Shown here: in pieces, positions 1 to 7,303 of the stretch
Position numbering within the stretch: the first letter of the stretch is position 1
Layout: every line of letters begins with the position of its first letter
NCBI GenBank assembly: GCA_020026215.1
Contig: JAHHQT010000046.1
Span: 1 to 13,821, forward strand
DNA length: 13,821 bases
From: Muribaculaceae bacterium
Lineage (GTDB): Bacteria > Bacteroidota > Bacteroidia > Bacteroidales > Muribaculaceae
Direction: 5' to 3'
Notes under the pieces: generated by a model
What the model was told of the DNA's origin: nothing
Seen by the model: the letters and a program-made list of their open reading frames with translations, nothing else
Databases searched by the model: none
Translations under genes and position numbers: made by a program

Positions 1-46
1 TATAATTAGGCTATTTATCAATTTGAGTTTGGAATTAATTAGCAAA

Positions 47-748
47 ATGGGACAAGGAATTAAAAGGTTTTTGATGATATTAGCGGCGCTTGCCATTGTT
101 GCAATAGCTTTTGGGATAACAGGCGGAGATTGGTTATTGACAACCGTATTGTCATTAGGGGTTATCATCGTTATTTTATTAGCTAGAGCTCGGTATTGTG
201 ATTTTAAGGAGACTAAGTATAGAGAATGGAAAAAGAAAAATGAATATTTGCAGTTGAAAAAGGAAAATCAACTTAAATTAGATAATATTCGTGCTAAATA
301 TGGACTTGAGGCTAATGTCATTAATTACAAGTTGTCGAAATTCTTTGTTGCAGTTGAAAGTCATTCAAAACTTTTGATAAATGATAAAGAATATCATTTT
401 AGCGATATTCTGAACTATTCTATTTCTGATAATTCTAAAACAATCTATTCATCTGTTGTGAGTAAATCGGAGACAGATGCTGGCAATTCTATTGGTCGAG
501 CAATTATTGGTGGTATTTTGGGCGGTAGTGCTGGTGCTATTGTCGCAGGAACAACGGGAGACGTTACAACAATAACCTCTGGTGGTGAAAGTACAATACA
601 GCATGATTACTCTATTAAGGTTACCGTTGATAGTATTAGTAATCCATTGGAGAATATTCATTTGGGTACAAATGTGGATGCAACAAGTCGGATTGGGGCA
701 ATTTTGAATGTCGTATTAGTAAGGAATAGAAAGAATATGATACATTAG
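47..748 (+). CDS. Two-helix membrane protein of unknown function with glycine-zipper segment
   Basis: No family name is claimed. From the ATG at 47 the protein is 233 residues. Two hydrophobic helices lie at about residues 8-25 and 29-46. A lysine/glutamate-rich, probably helical linker follows (about 50-85), then a soluble domain from about residue 95 to the end. Inside that domain is a glycine- and alanine-rich hydrophobic stretch (about 143-165, GRAIIGGILGGSAGAIVAG) that resembles a glycine zipper. It could insert in or associate with membrane. Similar domains, with a polar 'FSDIL..' strand before the glycine-rich stretch and a 'SISNP' motif after it, are to my knowledge common in uncharacterised Bacteroidales proteins. 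The frame stays open to base 2 and has a possible TTG start at 23, so the true N-terminus may lie outside the window. The gene ends at a bidirectional terminator shared with the convergent parE operon. Confidence 0.65.
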   Translation: MGQGIKRFLMILAALAIVAIAFGITGGDWLLTTVLSLGVIIVILLARARYCDFKETKYREWKKKNEYLQLKKENQLKLDNIRAKYGLEANVINYKLSKFFVAVESHSKLLINDKEYHFSDILNYSISDNSKTIYSSVVSKSETDAGNSIGRAIIGGILGGSAGAIVAGTTGDVTTITSGGESTIQHDYSIKVTVDSISNPLENIHLGTNVDATSRIGAILNVVLVRNRKNMIH

Positions 749-763
749 CGGTGTTCAGATATG

Positions 764-803
764 AAAAAGGCAGATTTACATCATTGTAAATCTGCCTTTT
801 TTT
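764..803. terminator. Bidirectional intrinsic terminator between convergent genes
   Basis: A perfect 17-bp inverted repeat (764-780 against 785-801) closes a TCAT loop. The arm starts with five A and ends with a T run, so it reads as a Rho-independent terminator on both strands. It can end the membrane-protein gene on the plus strand and the parE-coaD-protease operon on the minus strand. Confidence 0.9.
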
Positions 804-819
804 ATTGGTGAGAACAACT

Positions 820-2442
820 TTATTGCTTCTCTGAATATACAATTTGGTTGAAGCGTTCTTCATCGTTGATGAGTTTGATGGCTTCAAGATAAATGTCGTT
901 CAAATTGTTGACAATATAGAAGAAGGCTTCGGTTCCGAAGATGTCGCGGGCTACAAGACCTTTCAACAAGGTGCGCAACAAATTTTTGCTGGTGTTGTAT
1001 TGTTCTTCGTTGAATTTTACTTTCTCTTTTTCGCCTTCTGCAATGAGTTTTTGCATCAATTCTTCACTGACTGTGAATGTTTGGTCAAATGCTTTGACAT
1101 CCTTGTATTGCTTTTTCAAGTTGTCGCGGTTCTGGTCAATGTATTCCAACATGATTTTATTAGGAATTCCTTTTGCCATTAAGTCACGATAATAGTCGCT
1201 ATAGGCTGTGGTATCCAATGGGACAAATACATCCGGCATGATACCTCCGCCTCCAAATACATTGCGTTTCTTCTTCAATGTAGTGAATTTCAAACTTTCG
1301 TCAAAAGAAGTGCTGTCTGCTGAATTCATTTCGCCGTGGTTGTATCGGTCAATTAAGTCGTTTTCGTAACTTTCCTTATCACCTTTGGTATATGGCTTTT
1401 GAATACTTCTTCCCGACGGGGTATAGTAGCGCGCAATAGACAAGCGCATCATAGTGCCGTCAGGGAATACAATAGGGTGTTGTACCAATCCTTTCCCGAA
1501 TGTACGGCGACCTACGATAGGTGCTCTATCCCAATCTTGCAATGCGCCCGAAAGAATCTCACTTGCAGATGCAGAGAACTGGTTGACCATAACCACTAAT
1601 TTCTCTTTTCTGAATCGTCCGAAGCCGTTAGCAAACATATCTGCTCTTGGTTTGGTACGGCCTTGTGTATAGACCATTAATTCGTTCTTTTGAAGAAATT
1701 CGTTTGCCAACTGGCAAGCAGCATCCAAATAACCGCCACCATTGTCGGTCAAGTCAAGGACAAGCTGTTTCATACCCTGCTTTTTCAGTTTCTTCAAAGC
1801 CTTTTCAAATTCTTCGCCTGTAGAACGAGCAAACTTGTTGATACGAATATATCCGGTCTTTTCGTCCACCATATAGGCTGCATCGATACTATTGATTGGA
1901 ATATCGTCGCGAGTGATGTAGAATTCAATCAAACCTACTGCACCTCTACGTTTCACCTTTATTTTCACCATTGAGCCTTTAGGACCGCGCAAGCGTTTAA
2001 CCACATCGGTAGTCTTTAGTTTTTTGCCTGCGATGACAGTATCATTCACTTCAATGATTTTGTCACCAGGAAGAATGCCTACTTTCTCACAAGGTCCTCC
2101 TGCAATGGCTTGCAACACGTAAACAGTATCTGTCTGCATATTGTATTGAATGCCGATACCGCTGAAATTACCATCCAAAGGTTCGGTCAATGCTTTTGTT
2201 TCTTCCTTGTCTGAATAGACGGAGTGAGGATCGAGTTCGTTGAGCATGCTCACAATGGCTACTTCCACGATTTTGTTTTCATCGACTGTATCTACGTAAT
2301 ATCATTTGATTGCTGCTTCCACAGCAGAAAGTTTTTGTCTGGGGGAAATTGTTCTCCATTGATTGTTGCCGTCGTTGGCAGTAGCTAAGCCAATAGTTGC
2401 AAGCATAATGGCAGCTATTGGTAAAATTTTCATCAGTTTCAT
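820..2442 (-). pseudogene. Exported S41 (C-terminal processing) protease with PDZ domain, interrupted by an in-frame TGA
   Basis: The natural start is the ATG at 2442, 14 bases after the coaD stop. It gives a signal peptide (MKLMKILPIAAIMLATIGLA) and a mature N-terminus. After 46 codons the frame meets TGA at 2302-2304 and then continues without a shift into YYVDTVDENKIVEVAI, the expected family sequence. The open part restarts at the earliest at GTG 2268 or ATG 2247 and has no signal peptide. Counting from 2268, a PDZ domain spans about residues 33-115. The S41 protease domain follows, with Ser234 in FSASASEI and Lys259 in TFGKG, 25 residues apart as in E. coli Prc (Ser452/Lys477). A helical C-terminal region runs to residue 482. 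The family cuts periplasmic proteins near their C-termini. All catalytic parts are intact, so the stop is recent, a sequence error, or read through. Third gene of the parE operon. Confidence 0.8.
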
Positions 2443-2456
2443 CTTTGTAAAAATGT

Positions 2457-2924
2457 TTATTTTTTAGGCAAAACCATTCCTTTCGGGATATATTTGCTGA
2501 TATCCACGTTGTAGTGTATTAACTCCTTCACCAAAGAGGAACTTATATGTTCTAATTCGGGCAATGTATAGAGTAAAACGGTTTCCAAACCTGAAATTTC
2601 ACGATTCATAGTTCCAAGTGTACGTTCGTATTCAAAGTCTTTCACTTCTCTGACGCCACGAAGGATGAAACGTGCGTTGTATTTCTTTGCAATATCGACA
2701 GTCAAGCCCTGATAGGCAACCACCTTAATTTTGTCGTTTTCTTTATATAAATCGCTGATGAGATCGACGCGCTCATCTTCGGTCAAAAACGATTTCTTTT
2801 CGGCGTTGACACCGATTGCTATAATGATTTCATCGAATAGAGGCAATGCTCTTTCCACAATGGATTCGTGTCCCACAGTAAATGGGTCAAATGAGCCGGG
2901 AAATATAGCAATTCTTTTTTCCAT
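2457..2924 (-). CDS. coaD: Pantetheine-phosphate adenylyltransferase
   Basis: CoaD transfers AMP from ATP to 4'-phosphopantetheine, giving dephospho-CoA, the penultimate step of coenzyme A synthesis, in the cytoplasm. The 155-residue length is normal for the family. The nucleotidyltransferase signature is visible as GSFDPFTVGH (residues 10-19, with the TxGH ATP-binding motif), RGVR at 89-92 and the ISSSLVKEL motif at 127-135. The gene lies 15 bases after the parE stop and 14 bases before the protease start, so it is almost certainly expressed from the parE promoter. No separate promoter or Shine-Dalgarno sequence is evident. Nothing looks damaged. Confidence 0.96.
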   Translation of the reverse strand: MEKRIAIFPGSFDPFTVGHESIVERALPLFDEIIIAIGVNAEKKSFLTEDERVDLISDLYKENDKIKVVAYQGLTVDIAKKYNARFILRGVREVKDFEYERTLGTMNREISGLETVLLYTLPELEHISSSLVKELIHYNVDISKYIPKGMVLPKK

Positions 2925-2939
2925 AACTATGAATGTCGT

Positions 2940-4874
2940 TTATTTCGTTAAATCCTCGTTATCTTCTACAACAAGATTGTCGATGATGAACAGTTGGCGT
3001 TCCATGGTATTCTTGCCCATGTAGAATTCCAACATTTCTTTGACTGAATCTTCCTTGCGAAGTTTCACTTGATCCAAACGCATATTCGGACCGATGAATT
3101 CGCGGAACTCTTCAGGAGAGATTTCACCCAAACCTTTGAATCGGGTTATCTCTGCATTGTTTCCTAATTTGTCAATGGCTTTCAATCGTTCTTCATCGGT
3201 GTAGCAATAGTAGGTGTCGTCGTCAACGCCGTCTTTCTTCTTGCCACGGCGTTTGGCAGTCTTCTTGTTGCGGACACGGAACAATGGAGTCTGTAGAATA
3301 TAGACGTGACCTTTCTTAATCAAATCGGGGAAGAATTGAAGCAGGAAGGTAATCATCAACAATCGGATGTGCATACCATCGACATCGGCATCGGTTGCGA
3401 TAATCACTTTGTTGTAGCGCAAACCGTCCAGACCTTCTTCTATGTTCAAGGCCGCCTGCAATAGGTTAAACTCTTCGTTTTCGTAAACCACTTTTTGTTT
3501 TTTGCCGAATGTGTTCAACGGTTTACCGCGCAATGAGAACACGGCTTGTGTTTCCACGTCACGGATTTTAGTTATAGAGCCTGTTGCAGAGTCACCCTCG
3601 GTAATGAAAATGGATGATTCGGCACGTCGGTCTCCGCCCTTTACATCATTATAGTGAATACGACAGTCGCGTAATTTCTTGTTGTGCAAACTGGTTTTCT
3701 TGGCTCTTTCACGAGAAAGTTTGGTAACTCCTGCAATTGCCTTACGCTCTTTTTCAGAGTCCTGAATTTGTTTGAGCATGATTTCAGCGGTCTCTCCGTT
3801 GATGTGCAAATAGTTGTCCAAATCACGCTTGATAAAGTCCCCGATGAATTTGGCAATGGTTACACCATCCGGCTCCATATTGCGAGAACCCAATTTGGTC
3901 TTGGTTTGAGACTCAAATACCGGTTCTTCCACTTTGATGCTGATAGCGGCTACCATACCATTGCGAATGTCGGAGTATTCAAAATTTTTCGCGTAGAATT
4001 CCTTGATAGTACGTGATACTGCCTCCTTGAAGGCTGATAGGTGAGTACCGCCTTGAGTGGTGTGCTGACCGTTTACGAAAGAATAAAATTCTTCGCCGTA
4101 TTGTGCAGAGTGGGTGATTACCACTTCAATGTCTGTGTCTGATAAGTGGATGATAGGATACAATGGGTCGTTAGTCATGTTTTCCTTCAACAAATCGACC
4201 AAACCATTGCGGGAATGCATCTTTTTGCCGTTGAAAATGATAGTCAGACCGGTATTTAGGAAAGTGTAGTTCTTCAACAATGACTCCACATATTCATCCT
4301 TGTATTTGTAGCCTACAAAGATTTCGTTGTCCGGTTTGAATCTGACAAATGTACCATTCTCCTCGGTAGTCAAGAAAATAGGATTGTCTTCGATGATGAT
4401 GGCGCGTTCGTATTTCACGGTCTTGCCTTCACCGTTGCGGAATGCTGAAATGGTGAAGAATTCTGAAAGGGCGTTGGTTGCTTTGATACCGACACCGTTC
4501 AAACCTACGGATTTTTTGAAAGCAGATGAATCGTATTTTGCACCTGTATTCATTTTTGATGAAACATCCACTACTTTTTCCAATGGAATACCACGGCCGA
4601 AATCTCGAACTTCGACAATGCCGTCTTCTGTAATGTCAACATTGATTTGTTTACCATACCCCATGGCATATTCGTCAATAGCATTATCGAGAACTTCTTT
4701 CAAAATTACGTAAATACCATCGTCGGCGTGTTCTCCGTCACCAAGTTTACCAATATACATACCTGGACGGCGACGCATGTGCTCTCGCCAGTCTAAGGTC
4801 TTGATATCATCGGGTGAGTAGCCTACTTCTTCTTGAGGCTTATTTATATCAGATTTTAGCAGTTCTTCAGACAT
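2940..4874 (-). CDS. parE: DNA topoisomerase IV subunit B (type IIA topoisomerase ATPase subunit)
   Basis: ParE is the ATPase subunit of topoisomerase IV. With ParC it decatenates replicated chromosomes and relaxes supercoils. The 644 residues show the GHKL ATPase fold (EVLDNAIDE at 60-68, DFGRGIP at 91-97, GLNGVGIKATNA at 124-135), the transducer domain with the QTK loop (QTKTKLG, 323-329), and the TOPRIM domain with Glu426 in TEGDSATG and the acidic DADVDG at 495-500. The conserved RFKGLGE motif is at 578-584. GyrB in this phylum has the same domains, so the ParE assignment rests on overall sequence character and the coaD/S41 neighbours. The start is supported by an unusually strong Shine-Dalgarno sequence (AAGGAGA, 4885-4879) four bases before the ATG. 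First gene of the operon. parC is not in the window. Confidence 0.9.
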   Translation of the reverse strand: MSEELLKSDINKPQEEVGYSPDDIKTLDWREHMRRRPGMYIGKLGDGEHADDGIYVILKEVLDNAIDEYAMGYGKQINVDITEDGIVEVRDFGRGIPLEKVVDVSSKMNTGAKYDSSAFKKSVGLNGVGIKATNALSEFFTISAFRNGEGKTVKYERAIIIEDNPIFLTTEENGTFVRFKPDNEIFVGYKYKDEYVESLLKNYTFLNTGLTIIFNGKKMHSRNGLVDLLKENMTNDPLYPIIHLSDTDIEVVITHSAQYGEEFYSFVNGQHTTQGGTHLSAFKEAVSRTIKEFYAKNFEYSDIRNGMVAAISIKVEEPVFESQTKTKLGSRNMEPDGVTIAKFIGDFIKRDLDNYLHINGETAEIMLKQIQDSEKERKAIAGVTKLSRERAKKTSLHNKKLRDCRIHYNDVKGGDRRAESSIFITEGDSATGSITKIRDVETQAVFSLRGKPLNTFGKKQKVVYENEEFNLLQAALNIEEGLDGLRYNKVIIATDADVDGMHIRLLMITFLLQFFPDLIKKGHVYILQTPLFRVRNKKTAKRRGKKKDGVDDDTYYCYTDEERLKAIDKLGNNAEITRFKGLGEISPEEFREFIGPNMRLDQVKLRKEDSVKEMLEFYMGKNTMERQLFIIDNLVVEDNEDLTK

Positions 4875-4900
4875 CTTTTCTCCTTGTAATGTTCATAAAA

Positions 4901-4931
4901 ATTCTCCGCCCGATTTTTCGAAGCGGAGAAT
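4901..4931 (-). promoter_or_regulatory. Hairpin in the parE 5' leader
   Basis: On the parE transcript a 9-bp perfect stem (ATTCTCCGC at 4931-4923 with GCGGAGAAT at 4909-4901) is followed by a short U run (4900 downward), about 26 bases before the ATG. The left arm contains TTCTCC, which can also pair with GGAGAA in the parE Shine-Dalgarno sequence. Two exclusive pairings are therefore possible. The hairpin itself is directly visible; a regulatory role is inferred. Confidence 0.45.
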
Positions 4932-4945
4932 CCACTTATAGTTTA

Positions 4946-4976
4946 CAAAGTTAAGTATTTAGTATTGAAATTGCAA
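4946..4976 (-). promoter_or_regulatory. Bacteroidetes-type promoter of parE operon
   Basis: On the minus strand TAACTTTG (4953-4946) matches the -7 consensus TAnnTTTG. TTG at 4976-4974 is the -33 element, separated by exactly 20 bases. Transcription would start near 4940, giving a leader of about 65 bases that contains the hairpin described separately. Confidence 0.8.
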
Positions 4977-5109
4977 TAAAATGTGTTGGCTTTGTTTTCC
5001 TGTGAATTCCATAATTGTACGCCCTTTAAGCCGTTGTGTGTGAATTAGGAATTGATTTGCTAACGCAAAAGAGGGGATATGCGGTTTTCGCAAAAATTTA
5101 AATTAAAGG

Positions 5110-5140
5110 TTTTAGGAAGGTAACTATTTTAGTATCTTTG
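5110..5140 (+). promoter_or_regulatory. Promoter of dgkA operon, very close to the start codon
   Basis: TATCTTTG at 5133-5140 matches the Bacteroidetes -7 element. The expected -33 position (5110-5112) reads only TTT. The ATG begins five bases after the -7 element, so the transcript should have an extremely short or absent leader. Confidence 0.6.
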
Positions 5141-5145
5141 CAAAT

Positions 5146-5523
5146 ATGGAAAAATCAAAATTCAGTTGGAAGAAACGGGGTGAAAGTTTTAAATATGCTT
5201 TTGCAGGAATCGGGCGTTTGATTTCGCACGAACATAATGCTTGGATTCATTGTGTCGTTGCGGTGTCGGTTATCATAGCCGGATTCGTTTTCAGTATTTC
5301 TGCCAATGAATGGTTGGCAATCATTGTTTGTATTGGCGGTGTTCTTGCGGCTGAAGGTTTCAATTCTGCCATCGAGGCGTTGGCTGACCGTGTCAACTCT
5401 GAATATGACGAGGCGGTGAAACATACCAAGGATTTGGCGGCAGGAGCGGTTTTGCTTTTTGTGTTTGCAGCGGTTGCCGTGGGTTTGATTGTATTTTTGC
5501 CTAAAATTATTTTAATGTTCTAA
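5146..5523 (+). CDS. dgkA: Diacylglycerol kinase / undecaprenol kinase family integral membrane protein
   Basis: The DgkA family phosphorylates diacylglycerol or undecaprenol with ATP in the inner membrane. The 125-residue protein has an amphipathic N-terminus and three membrane helices (about 33-51, 55-70 and 98-119). The signature AEGFNSAIEALADRV (69-83) carries the conserved Glu70, Asn73 and Glu77, and HTKDLAAGAV (93-102) completes the active-site region. Substrate choice (diacylglycerol or undecaprenol) cannot be read from the sequence. The PAP2 phosphatase gene starts three bases downstream. The pair could run opposite reactions on the same lipids, or serve undecaprenyl-phosphate supply for envelope polymers. 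First gene of a four-gene operon ending with ruvC. Confidence 0.93.
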   Translation: MEKSKFSWKKRGESFKYAFAGIGRLISHEHNAWIHCVVAVSVIIAGFVFSISANEWLAIIVCIGGVLAAEGFNSAIEALADRVNSEYDEAVKHTKDLAAGAVLLFVFAAVAVGLIVFLPKIILMF

Positions 5524-5526
5524 GTT

Positions 5527-6084
5527 ATGAAGAAGTTTCTTTGTCTGTTCCTATCATTGATATTTGCCCTTTCTGCCTATGCAGAACAACTCGAAATCAG
5601 CAGTAAGCGCAAGGCTTTCAAAACATCTGGTGATGTGATTTTGGTAGCAATGCCGTTGGCAACATTGACTGGCGTGTTGATAACAAAGGACTGGACTGGA
5701 TTGAAACAGGCGGCTTTTACTACAGCCACCACGCTTGGAGCGACTTATCTTTTGAAATATACAGTGAAGAAAGACCGTCCTGATATGAGTGACGACCATT
5801 CTTTCCCATCAGCTCATACAAGTATCATGTTTGCTAATGCCGGTTTCGTTCAACGTCGTTATGGCTGGAAGTTTGGTGCTCCTGCTTATGCTTTGGCGAC
5901 TTATGTGGGTTGGAGCCGTACTTATGCCAAGAAACACGATTGGTGGGATGTGGTTGCCGGAGCGGCTATCGGTGCAGGAAGTGCCTATATTTTTACACGT
6001 CCTTTTGCACAAAAGCACAACTTGTCAATTGCTCCAGTCTCTGATGGTGAACATTTTGGGGTTGTAGCTTCTTTCACTCTTTAA
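5527..6084 (+). CDS. PAP2-superfamily lipid phosphatase, exported
   Basis: This is a member of the type 2 phosphatidic acid phosphatase (PAP2) superfamily. The three catalytic signatures are present: Lys77 to Arg84-Pro85 (KX6RP), PSAH at 94-97, and Ser130-Arg131 with His137 and Asp141 (SRX5HX3D). A signal peptide (MKKFLCLFLSLIFALSAYA, likely cut after residue 19) and only moderate hydrophobic segments suggest a periplasm-facing enzyme, possibly outer-membrane associated at its C-terminus. At 185 residues it is shorter than multi-pass UppP/PgpB enzymes. Likely substrates are phosphatidate, undecaprenyl pyrophosphate or lipid A phosphates, but none can be fixed from sequence. It lies three bases after dgkA, which suggests coupled lipid phosphorylation and dephosphorylation. 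Confidence 0.9.
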   Translation: MKKFLCLFLSLIFALSAYAEQLEISSKRKAFKTSGDVILVAMPLATLTGVLITKDWTGLKQAAFTTATTLGATYLLKYTVKKDRPDMSDDHSFPSAHTSIMFANAGFVQRRYGWKFGAPAYALATYVGWSRTYAKKHDWWDVVAGAAIGAGSAYIFTRPFAQKHNLSIAPVSDGEHFGVVASFTL

Positions 6085-6094
6085 AATTTGAAAA

Positions 6095-6403
6095 ATGATT
6101 ATATACAATACTACATATCACGCACACGATAAGGTGGCTGCCCAATTTGTGGAATGGGTGAAAACGGAATATTTGCCAAAAGCCTTGGCCGACGGAAAAA
6201 TTTCAGAACCTCGTTTGACAGTGGTTTTGAATGCTGAATCCAATGAAGGTAAAAACTATTCATTGCAATTCCGTTGCCAGTCATTGGATATTCTACAGGA
6301 TTGGTACACTAATGTCGGTGACGACTTGGTGGTGGCAATGACTCAAAAATTCGGTCACGACGTTGCCGGATTCTCAACTTTGTTGGAAGAAATCGATTTA
6401 TAA
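6095..6403 (+). CDS. DUF4286 family protein
   Basis: A 102-residue soluble protein without signal peptide or membrane segment. The opening MIIYNTTYH and the later QFRCQSLDILQDWY and AGFSTLLEEIDL match what I know as the Bacteroidetes DUF4286 family, whose biochemical role is unknown. The length and a fold of alternating strands and helices suggest a small ferredoxin-like domain, but that is inference. Its stop codon overlaps the ruvC start by one base (TAATG at 6401-6405), so the two proteins are translationally coupled. This may hint at a link with recombination or DNA repair, or only at shared expression. Confidence 0.85.
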   Translation: MIIYNTTYHAHDKVAAQFVEWVKTEYLPKALADGKISEPRLTVVLNAESNEGKNYSLQFRCQSLDILQDWYTNVGDDLVVAMTQKFGHDVAGFSTLLEEIDL

Positions 6404-6975
6404 TGGATCAGCAGTTGAAGGAGTGGGATAGAATCATCATTGGTATTGACCCGGGTACAAATGTGATGGGATATGGCGTCTTAGGCATAAAGCACCATAA
6501 GCCTGCATTGATTGCCATGGGGGTAATCCTGCTTAGTAAGTTTGACGACCATTATATGCGTTTGCGTAGAATTTCAGAACGAGTATCGGGATTGGTGGAA
6601 CAATATTTGCCCGATGAAATGGCATTGGAAGCACCGTTCTATGGAAAGAATGTGCAGTCTATGCTGAAGTTGGGCAGGGCGCAGGGGGTGGCTATGGCTG
6701 CCGCTTTGGTGCACGATATCCCTATCTCTGAATATGCGCCGTTGAAAGTGAAGCAGGCCATTACGGGAAATGGTGGTGCTTCGAAAGAACAGGTGGCTGA
6801 AATGTTGAGGCGAAATTTGAATATTCCCAAAGAAAGTATTGACCCTCATTTGGATGCTACGGATGCTTTGGGTGTGGCATTGTGCCATTTTTATGAATCA
6901 GCCAAGCCGAAAACCGCAAAAACGTGTTCTTCTTGGAAAGAATTTATTGCCAAGAACCCTGATAAGGTCAAGTAA
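6403..6975 (+). CDS. ruvC: Crossover junction endodeoxyribonuclease RuvC
   Basis: RuvC cuts Holliday junctions symmetrically as the last step of homologous recombination, working with RuvAB in the cytoplasm. The RNase H-like fold shows the four acidic residues: Asp16 in GIDPGTN, Glu76 in ALEAPFYG, and Asp151 and Asp154 in HLDATDALGVALCH, equivalent to E. coli Asp7, Glu66, Asp138 and Asp141. The GRAQG motif (91-95) and the K(V)KQAITGNGGASKEQV loop are also typical. At 190 residues it is slightly longer than E. coli RuvC because of an N-terminal extension of about nine residues. The start overlaps the stop of the DUF4286 gene by one base. Last gene of the dgkA operon. No clear terminator follows. 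Confidence 0.97.
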   Translation: MDQQLKEWDRIIIGIDPGTNVMGYGVLGIKHHKPALIAMGVILLSKFDDHYMRLRRISERVSGLVEQYLPDEMALEAPFYGKNVQSMLKLGRAQGVAMAAALVHDIPISEYAPLKVKQAITGNGGASKEQVAEMLRRNLNIPKESIDPHLDATDALGVALCHFYESAKPKTAKTCSSWKEFIAKNPDKVK

Positions 6976-7024
6976 TCACTTGTCAATCAACCATCAGTAA
7001 ATATTAAGATTTTAAATGTTAAAA

Positions 7025-7058
7025 AGTGCTCTTATTCTCACTAAAAGCACTAACTTTG
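7025..7058 (+). promoter_or_regulatory. tRNA-Ser promoter with adjacent inverted repeat
   Basis: TAACTTTG (7051-7058) matches the -7 consensus, 22 bases before the tRNA 5' end. No good -33 TTG is seen. Instead the spacer is bracketed by a 6-bp inverted repeat (AGTGCT at 7025-7030, AGCACT at 7046-7051). The repeat may be incidental or a weak ruvC terminator, since no T run follows it. Confidence 0.6.
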
Positions 7059-7080
7059 TTATACAATTTAAGGAGGAAAA

Positions 7081-7167
7081 GGAATGATGCCGGAGTGGCC
7101 GAACGGGACGGTCTCGAAAACCGTTGTACGGGTAACTGTACCGAGAGTTCGAATCTCTCTCATTCCG
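7081..7167 (+). tRNA. tRNA-Ser (anticodon CGA)
   Basis: A class II tRNA folds cleanly. The acceptor stem is GGAATGA (7081-7087) with TCATTCC (7160-7166), and the discriminator is G7167. The anticodon stem is ACGGT/ACCGT (7108-7112, 7120-7124) around the loop CTCGAAA, with anticodon CGA at 7115-7117, reading UCG codons. A long variable arm (about 7125-7142) contains a GTAC/GTAC stem, as expected for serine tRNAs. The T arm is GAGAG-TTCGAAT-CTCTC. The 3' CCA is not encoded (GCGG follows). There is no sign of an integrated element at its 3' end. Confidence 0.97.
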
Positions 7168-7183
7168 CGGAGGAAAAATGAAG

Positions 7184-7218
7184 AGCCTTGCAGATACAAA
7201 TGTTTGCAGGGCTTTTTT
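7184..7218 (+). terminator. Intrinsic terminator after tRNA-Ser
   Basis: AGCCTTGCA (7184-7192) pairs with TGCAGGGCT (7205-7213), with one G-U pair, and runs into six T (7213-7218). It lies 17 bases after the tRNA and separates it from the GH3 gene. Confidence 0.8.
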
Positions 7219-7266
7219 ATATGCTTGTATTCCTTATTTAATAGTATAGAATTAAGGATATTTGTA

Positions 7267-7274
7267 TATATTTG
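7267..7274 (+). promoter_or_regulatory. Probable -7 element upstream of the GH3 lipoprotein gene
   Basis: TATATTTG fits TAnnTTTG and lies 29 bases before the ATG, after the tRNA terminator. The -33 region is not a clear TTG, so support is moderate. Confidence 0.5.
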
Positions 7275-7303
7275 TGTCATAAATATAATACCATATCCTA
7301 AAT

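Noticed and set aside
2302..2304. Alternative genetic code with TGA read as an amino acid, or selenocysteine insertion
   Set aside because: Tryptophan is encoded by TGG elsewhere, no insertion hairpin is evident, and one gene in the window (ending at 11231) uses TGA as its stop. A nonsense change or base error is simpler.
7081..7167. tRNA-Ser as integration site for a mobile element
   Set aside because: No integrase, no repeat of the tRNA 3' end and only a terminator and a housekeeping-type gene follow.
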